Origin: Pseudomonas putida
Lineage (GTDB): Bacteria; Pseudomonadota; Gammaproteobacteria; Pseudomonadales; Pseudomonadaceae
NCBI RefSeq assembly: GCF_001941965.1
Contig: NZ_MKZO01000006.1
Location: 99,001 to 163,000, forward strand
Length of the DNA: 64,000 bases
Direction: 5' to 3'
Position numbers and translations under genes: made by a program. The notes under the pieces were generated by a model. It did no database searches. It saw only the letters and a program-made list of their open reading frames with translations, and was not told the origin of the DNA. Shown piece after piece: positions 60,043-64,000 of this stretch (position 1 is the stretch's first letter; the number at the start of each line of letters is the position of its first letter).

Positions 60043-61776
60043 ATGGCCTATCGGGCGCCCCTGGGCGATATGCAATTCGTGCTGCAACACTGGTTGCGTG
60101 CCGACCGTGGCTGGCGGCAGATGCCGGCCTTCGCCGAGGTCGATCTGGACCTTGCCGTGCAGGTGCTGGAAGAGGCGGCACGCTTCAGCAGCGAGATCCT
60201 CGCGCCGCTGAACACGCCGGGTGACCGTCAGGGTTGCCGGCTGGTCGAGGGCGAAGTCATCACGCCGGAGGGTTTCCCGGCGGCTTACCGCGCCTATGTC
60301 GAAGGTGGCTGGCCGGCGCTGGCCTGTGCGGTGGAGCAGGGCGGCCAGGGCCTGCCCCAGGTGCTGGATGCGGCGCTGCTGGAAATGCTCTACGCCAGCA
60401 ACCATGCCTGGGCCATGTACACCGGGATCGCCCATGGTGCCTACCTGTGTCTGAAGACCCACGCTTCGGCCGAGCTGCAACAGCGTTATCTGCCCGGCAT
60501 CGTCAGCGGCGAGACCTTGCCGACCATGTGCCTGACCGAGCCCCAGGCGGGTAGCGATGTCGGTCTGTTGCGCTGTCGCGCCGAGCCGCTGGACGACGGC
60601 ACTTATGCGCTCAGTGGCAGCAAGCTGTTCATCTCCGGCGGCGAGCATGACCTGAGCCACGACATCCTTCATCTGGTGCTCGCCCGGTTGCCCGATGCAC
60701 CGGCCGGCAGTCGTGGCGTCTCGCTGCTGCTGGTCCCGAAGTGGCTGGAAAACGGTGAACGCAATGACGTGCATTGCGATGGCCTGGAACACAAGCTGGG
60801 CATTCGCGGCAGCGCCACCTGCGCGCTGCGTTTCGAGGGTGCCCGGGGCTGGCTGGTGGGCCAGCCGCACGGCGGGCTGGCGGCGATGTTCGTGATGATG
60901 AACTCGGCGCGCCTGCATGTGGGCCTGCAGGGGCTGGGGCATGCCGAGGCGGCCTGGCAGATGGCCCGCGACTATGCCCTGGAGCGCCGGCAGATGCGTG
61001 CGCCGAAGCACCCCGAGGGTATCGCTGCGGCGCTGGCCGATCCGATCCACCTGCACCCGGCGATGCGCCGGATTCTCCTGGAGCTGCGGGTGCGTACCGA
61101 AGGCATGCGCGCCATTGGCTACTGGGCTGCGCACTGGCTGGATATCGCTGCCGAAGCGGCTGACCCGGCCCTGCGCTGCAAGGCCGAAACCCTGGCCGCG
61201 CTGCTCACGCCCATCGTCAAGGCCAGCTTCACCAGCCAGGGCTTCGAGCTGGCGAGCAAGGCCTTGCAGGTGTTTGGCGGCTATGGCTACACGGCAGAAT
61301 TCCCCATCGAGCAGACCTTGCGCGATAGCCGGATTGCCATGATCTACGAGGGCAGCAACGAGATTCAGGCCAATGACCTGCTGCTGCGCAAGGTGCTTGG
61401 GGATGGCGGCGAGGGCTTTGGGTTGTTGCTCGCGGAGCTGCGCGCGGAGGCGCAGGCCACCGGGTCGGTGTACGCCGAGGCGCTGGGCGAGGTGTGCGAC
61501 GGGCTGGAAGGGCTGATGCCGGAATTGCAGGCGTTCAGTGCCGGGGATGGCGAGTATCCGTATCGGGCGGCGGGGGACTTCCTGCAACTGTGCTCTATCA
61601 GTCTGCTGGCCTTTGCCTGGGCCCGGAGTGCCCGCTGTGCCGCGGGGCTGGCGGAGCCGTTACGGCGGGAGAAGCTGGAGAGTGCGGGGTTCTGTTTCGA
61701 TTATCTGTTGCCGGAGTTCGATCGGCAGGTGGCGGCTGTAAGGGCGGCGCGGGCGCCATTGCCCTTCATTGGCTGA
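60043..61776 (+). CDS. Acyl-CoA dehydrogenase
   Basis: The 577-residue protein belongs to the long acyl-CoA dehydrogenase group (DmdC/FadE-like). It has the FAD-contact motif MCLTEPQAGSDVGLLRCRA, GSKLFISGGEHDLS, QGFELASKALQVFGGYGYTAEFPIEQTLRDSRIAMIYEGSNEIQ (ends of the block; the glutamate of YEG is the likely catalytic base), and an extra C-terminal domain of about 130 residues. It is the last gene of the hydroxycinnamate operon, 12 bases after the thiolase, and a REP element follows. Confidence 0.87.
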   Translation: MAYRAPLGDMQFVLQHWLRADRGWRQMPAFAEVDLDLAVQVLEEAARFSSEILAPLNTPGDRQGCRLVEGEVITPEGFPAAYRAYVEGGWPALACAVEQGGQGLPQVLDAALLEMLYASNHAWAMYTGIAHGAYLCLKTHASAELQQRYLPGIVSGETLPTMCLTEPQAGSDVGLLRCRAEPLDDGTYALSGSKLFISGGEHDLSHDILHLVLARLPDAPAGSRGVSLLLVPKWLENGERNDVHCDGLEHKLGIRGSATCALRFEGARGWLVGQPHGGLAAMFVMMNSARLHVGLQGLGHAEAAWQMARDYALERRQMRAPKHPEGIAAALADPIHLHPAMRRILLELRVRTEGMRAIGYWAAHWLDIAAEAADPALRCKAETLAALLTPIVKASFTSQGFELASKALQVFGGYGYTAEFPIEQTLRDSRIAMIYEGSNEIQANDLLLRKVLGDGGEGFGLLLAELRAEAQATGSVYAEALGEVCDGLEGLMPELQAFSAGDGEYPYRAAGDFLQLCSISLLAFAWARSARCAAGLAEPLRREKLESAGFCFDYLLPEFDRQVAAVRAARAPLPFIG

Positions 61777-61779
61777 TCC

Positions 61780-61863
61780 GGCCTCATCGCTGGCAAGCCA
61801 GCTCCCACAGGGATCGGCAGCGCTGCGGACACTGTGGGAGCTGGCTTGCCAGCGATGAGGCCC
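61780..61863. repeat. REP pair (BIME), spacer type 1
   Basis: Inverted type A REP units with the spacer GCAGCGCTGCGGACACTG, nearly the same as in the element at 3604-3689. It closes the hydroxycinnamate operon. Confidence 0.9.
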
Positions 61864-61985
61864 GGGAGAGCACTACAGAATCCAGCTATTCGATACCTGC
61901 ATACCTGACTTGCACAAACCGCCGCCCTCAGCCTCTCTGGCCCGGTGCTATAGTCCGCCGACCCCCGATCCCCAGAGGAGCCCCC

Positions 61986-62699
61986 GTGAGTACCTTCACC
62001 TATACGGTCAGCCCCGATATCTTCCGCGATCACCCCGACTACCGCCGTGGCGTGGTGGTGTTCCGCAACCTCGACAACGCCCGCCCCGATCCCGATCTCA
62101 CCGCGCAACTGCGCGCCAGCGAGGCTTCGGTACGCCAGCGCATCAGCGGCAACCCCGCCGATTTCCCGCAGATCGCCGCCTGGCGCGACGCTTATCGCCG
62201 CTTCGGCGCCAAGCCCTCGGAGCACCGGGCCTCCATCGAGGCCTTGAGCCGCCGCGTGCTCAAGCCCGACAACCTGCCGGACATCAACCCGCTGGTGGAT
62301 ATCGGCAACCTGCTGTCCCTGCGCTACCTGCTGCCTGCCGGGGTCCACCCCGTCGGTCCGCAGTCGAGCCACATCGAGCTGCGCAAGGCCCGCGATGAAG
62401 ACCGTTTCCTCGCCGACGCCGGCAGCGCAGCCGAAACCATCGCCCCCGGCGAAATCGTCCTCGCCGCCGGCCCGCGCATCCTCACCCGGCGCTGGACCTG
62501 GCGCCAGGCCGCCGATACCCGCACCCTGGCCGACACCGGCCATGTGTTCTTCGATATCGACGGGCTGCCACCCACCAGCCCGGAAGACGTGCAGGCCGCC
62601 ATCGCCGACCTGATCGAACTGGTCGCGCGATTCTGCGGCGGGGAGTGCCTGGGGCACGCGGTGCTCGACGCCGCGCATCCCAGCCTGAACATCGCCTGA
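61986..62699 (+). CDS. B3/B4 tRNA-binding-domain protein
   Basis: The 237-residue protein is a free-standing B3/B4 domain as found in the beta subunit of phenylalanyl-tRNA synthetase: QIAAWRDAYRRFGAKPSEHRASIEALSRRVLK followed by LPDINPLVDIGNLLSLRYLLPAG (parts of one block). Free B3/B4 proteins are suspected to edit mischarged tRNA or act on amino acids, but the function is not settled. GTG 61986 follows AGAGGAG; the frame extends far upstream into the acyl-CoA dehydrogenase gene, which is not real coding. The stop overlaps the LysR start (TGATG). Confidence 0.82.
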   Translation: MSTFTYTVSPDIFRDHPDYRRGVVVFRNLDNARPDPDLTAQLRASEASVRQRISGNPADFPQIAAWRDAYRRFGAKPSEHRASIEALSRRVLKPDNLPDINPLVDIGNLLSLRYLLPAGVHPVGPQSSHIELRKARDEDRFLADAGSAAETIAPGEIVLAAGPRILTRRWTWRQAADTRTLADTGHVFFDIDGLPPTSPEDVQAAIADLIELVARFCGGECLGHAVLDAAHPSLNIA

Positions 62700-63628
62700 T
62701 GGGCCAGGCCTTCAACAACCTCAGCATCGGTCAGCTGCGCGTGCTGCTGACCCTGCTGGAGGTGCGCAACCTCAGCCATGCCGCGACCCGCCTGGGCACC
62801 AGCCAGTCGGCCCTGAGCCGGCACCTGGCGCAGTTTCGCGAGGCCTTCGGTGATCCGCTGCTGGTGCGCCAGGGCCGCCAGTACATCCTCAGCGAGCGTG
62901 GCCTGGCGCTGGTCGAGCCGATCAAGGTGGTACTGGGGCAGTTGCAGGACCTGGGCACGCCTTCGCAATTCTCCCCGGCCACCTGCGAGCGGCGTTTTGC
63001 CCTGGCCGGGTCCGATCACGTCGCCCAGTACATCCTTCCGCAATTGCTGCGCGACCTGGCCGAGGTGGCGCCCGGGGTCAGCCTGGATTTCCGCCCCTGG
63101 GAAGCCAACCGTTTCGACTGGCTGGCCAACGGCAAGGTCGACCTGGCCACCAGCATGATCGAAGACACCCCGGCCGAGTTTCACGGTCGGGTGATCGGTG
63201 AGGACATGGCAGTGTGCGTCATGCGCAACAGCCATCCGCTGGCGGGGGAGTCGCGCTTGAGCGTGCAGCAGTTCCTTGCCTGGCCGCACCTGAAGATCAG
63301 CACCGGCGGCGACAAGGACAGCTTCGTCGACGCCTGGCTGCGCAAGCATGGCCAGCAGCGCGACCTGAAACTCACGGTGCCGTACTACTCGGCGGCGCTG
63401 GAGGTGATCCGCGACAGCGACATGCTCTTGATGCTGCCGGAACATATCGCCCGCAAATGGAGCGAACAGGCCGAGGTGTGCTGCAAGCCGCTGGCCTTTG
63501 TCGAGCATCCATTCCGTTATTGGGTGGTCTGGCATAGCCGCACCCATGCGTCGGCGGAGCAACAGTGGTTTCGCAAGTTCATTTATGAGCATTGCCGGGG
63601 TTCGCAATTCCTCAGTCCCGGTTCTTGA
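62699..63628 (+). CDS. LysR family transcriptional regulator
   Basis: The 309-residue LysR protein has an N-terminal HTH (LRVLLTLLEVRNLSHAATRLGTSQSALSRHLAQFREAFGDPLLVRQGRQYILSERG, ends of the block) resembling the NodD/LinR/NahR-like subgroup, and an effector domain from about residue 95. ATG 62699 overlaps the stop of the B3/B4 gene, so both are expressed together. No divergent gene exists, and the target is not apparent; the B3/B4 gene itself is a possibility. Confidence 0.85.
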   Translation: MGQAFNNLSIGQLRVLLTLLEVRNLSHAATRLGTSQSALSRHLAQFREAFGDPLLVRQGRQYILSERGLALVEPIKVVLGQLQDLGTPSQFSPATCERRFALAGSDHVAQYILPQLLRDLAEVAPGVSLDFRPWEANRFDWLANGKVDLATSMIEDTPAEFHGRVIGEDMAVCVMRNSHPLAGESRLSVQQFLAWPHLKISTGGDKDSFVDAWLRKHGQQRDLKLTVPYYSAALEVIRDSDMLLMLPEHIARKWSEQAEVCCKPLAFVEHPFRYWVVWHSRTHASAEQQWFRKFIYEHCRGSQFLSPGS

Positions 63629-63648
63629 AGCTTCAAGCCTCAAGCGGT

Positions 63649-63698
63649 AAGCGGCAAGAAAGAGCAGTCCGCGTCGCCGCGGCTTTTTCTTGCCGCTT
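63649..63698 (+). terminator. Long-stem hairpin, terminator or dispersed palindrome
   Basis: AAGCGGCAAGAAA and TTTCTTGCCGCTT form a 13-base stem 20 bases after the LysR stop. Outer sequences AAGCTTCAAGC and AAGCTTGCAGC continue the symmetry imperfectly. This AAGC-rich palindrome looks like another dispersed Pseudomonas repeat and can end LysR transcription. Confidence 0.7.
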
Positions 63699-63719
63699 GA
63701 AACTTAAAGCTTGCAGCTA

Positions 63720-63916
63720 TCCATCCCCCGCATAGTTGCCATTCAATATTGCCGGCTGTTGCGCCGGAAACTTGCTGGTAACTTGAAGTTCGACGAAGTG
63801 CACAAACAACTTCGCACTAAATAAGAGTTTAAAACTTCACCTGCCGCACTATCGCCAGGCGCCGGGTCATGCCCAATGTCATCAACTTTGGAAATTATCC
63901 ATAAATATCATATAAT
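63720..63916 (+). promoter_or_regulatory. AT-rich intergenic stretch with a strong sigma-70 promoter
   Basis: The stretch after the palindrome has noticeably lower GC than the rest of the window and no gene. It ends with TTGGAA (63888-63893), a 17-base spacer and a perfect TATAAT (63911-63916). The TSS is expected near 63923, so a gene should begin close to or beyond the right edge. Confidence 0.65.
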
Positions 63917-63934
63917 TAGCGCTCAAATCAGTGC

Positions 63935-64000
63935 ATGGGAGAAGCCCTTTTGACTACCTATACCGCATCGCTTGACACCGCCAGCCAAACCCTGGCTTGA
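63935..64000 (+). other. Short open frame behind the right-edge promoter
   Basis: ATG 63935 opens a 21-codon frame that ends with TGA exactly at the window edge (MGEALLTTYTASLDTASQTLA). A TTG at 63950 in the same frame has GGAGAAG seven bases upstream. It may be a leader peptide, or a chance frame ahead of a gene that begins outside the window. Nothing in the sequence identifies a product. Confidence 0.3.

Noticed and set aside
58888..61587. 899-codon minus-strand open frame across the thiolase and acyl-CoA dehydrogenase genes
   Set aside because: It spans two well-defined plus-strand genes and their junction; composition is typical of a codon-bias shadow.
61494..61985. Long N-terminal extension of the B3/B4-domain gene
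   Set aside because: The in-frame upstream part overlaps the acyl-CoA dehydrogenase gene and a REP element; GTG 61986 has a proper ribosome site and starts the domain.

Overview
The window is about 64 kb of high-GC chromosome from a Pseudomonas, most likely the P. fluorescens/P. putida group. This rests on the gene content (NnrS, AzlCD, an ech-vdh-fcs hydroxycinnamate operon, an OprD-type porin, many LysR and MFS genes), on Pseudomonas-style sigma-54 control, and on a dozen scattered REP/BIME palindromes with a GCTGGCAAGCCAGC core. I saw no rRNA, tRNA, CRISPR array, insertion sequence or prophage.

Layout, left to right. 1-9.4 kb: NnrS and the end of a membrane protein; a LexA-box-preceded radical SAM/TIGR03915 DNA-repair pair; a WYL regulator with a small monooxygenase-fold protein; an MFS/LysR/ammonia-lyase cluster; a Nudix hydrolase. 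9.7-15.3 kb: LysR divergent from azlCD, an MHS-type transporter, and a Tat-exported solute-binding lipoprotein. 15.6-27.2 kb: a histidine kinase and a sigma-54 activator followed by two solute-binding proteins, LivHMGF-like ABC subunits and two iron-type alcohol dehydrogenases. A clear -24/-12 promoter and paired TGAGCG-N5-CGCTCA sites sit just before the transporter genes, so this looks like one self-contained sensing, uptake and oxidation system of unknown substrate. 27.3-30.0 kb: a NADAR protein and a TonB receptor.

30.2-44.2 kb is the most interesting region. A sigma-54/NtrC-type ammonium transporter gene and an SMR exporter face a long minus-strand block. Read in the direction of transcription, that block encodes DmmA, a ferredoxin reductase, a DUF3445 haem N-demethylase, a GcvT-like protein, PurU, trimethylamine monooxygenase (Tmm), a DUF1989-GcvT fusion matching TMAO demethylase (Tdm), a soluble PAS chemoreceptor, a second divergent Amt transporter and an unlisted 59-residue membrane protein. 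Together they would take trimethylamine through TMAO and dimethylamine to monomethylamine, with the C1 units passed to tetrahydrofolate. A LuxR-type protein with its HTH at the N-terminus and PAS at the C-terminus is divergent from the block.

44.3-49.8 kb: a siderophore-uptake island (FptX-like permease, FyuA-like receptor, PchR/YbtA-like AraC regulator) with Fur boxes and matching tandem-repeat operators in both promoters, plus a divergent FAD monooxygenase. 49.9-50.8 kb: a stand-alone tyrosine recombinase. 50.9-61.8 kb: the hydroxycinnamate regulon (MFS permease, OprD porin, MarR repressor, ech, vdh, fcs, thiolase, acyl-CoA dehydrogenase) with a shared AATAGTTAAT operator. 62-64 kb: a B3/B4-domain protein, a LysR regulator, and an AT-rich promoter at the right edge.

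Functions are inferred by reading translations against remembered families. No database search was run.
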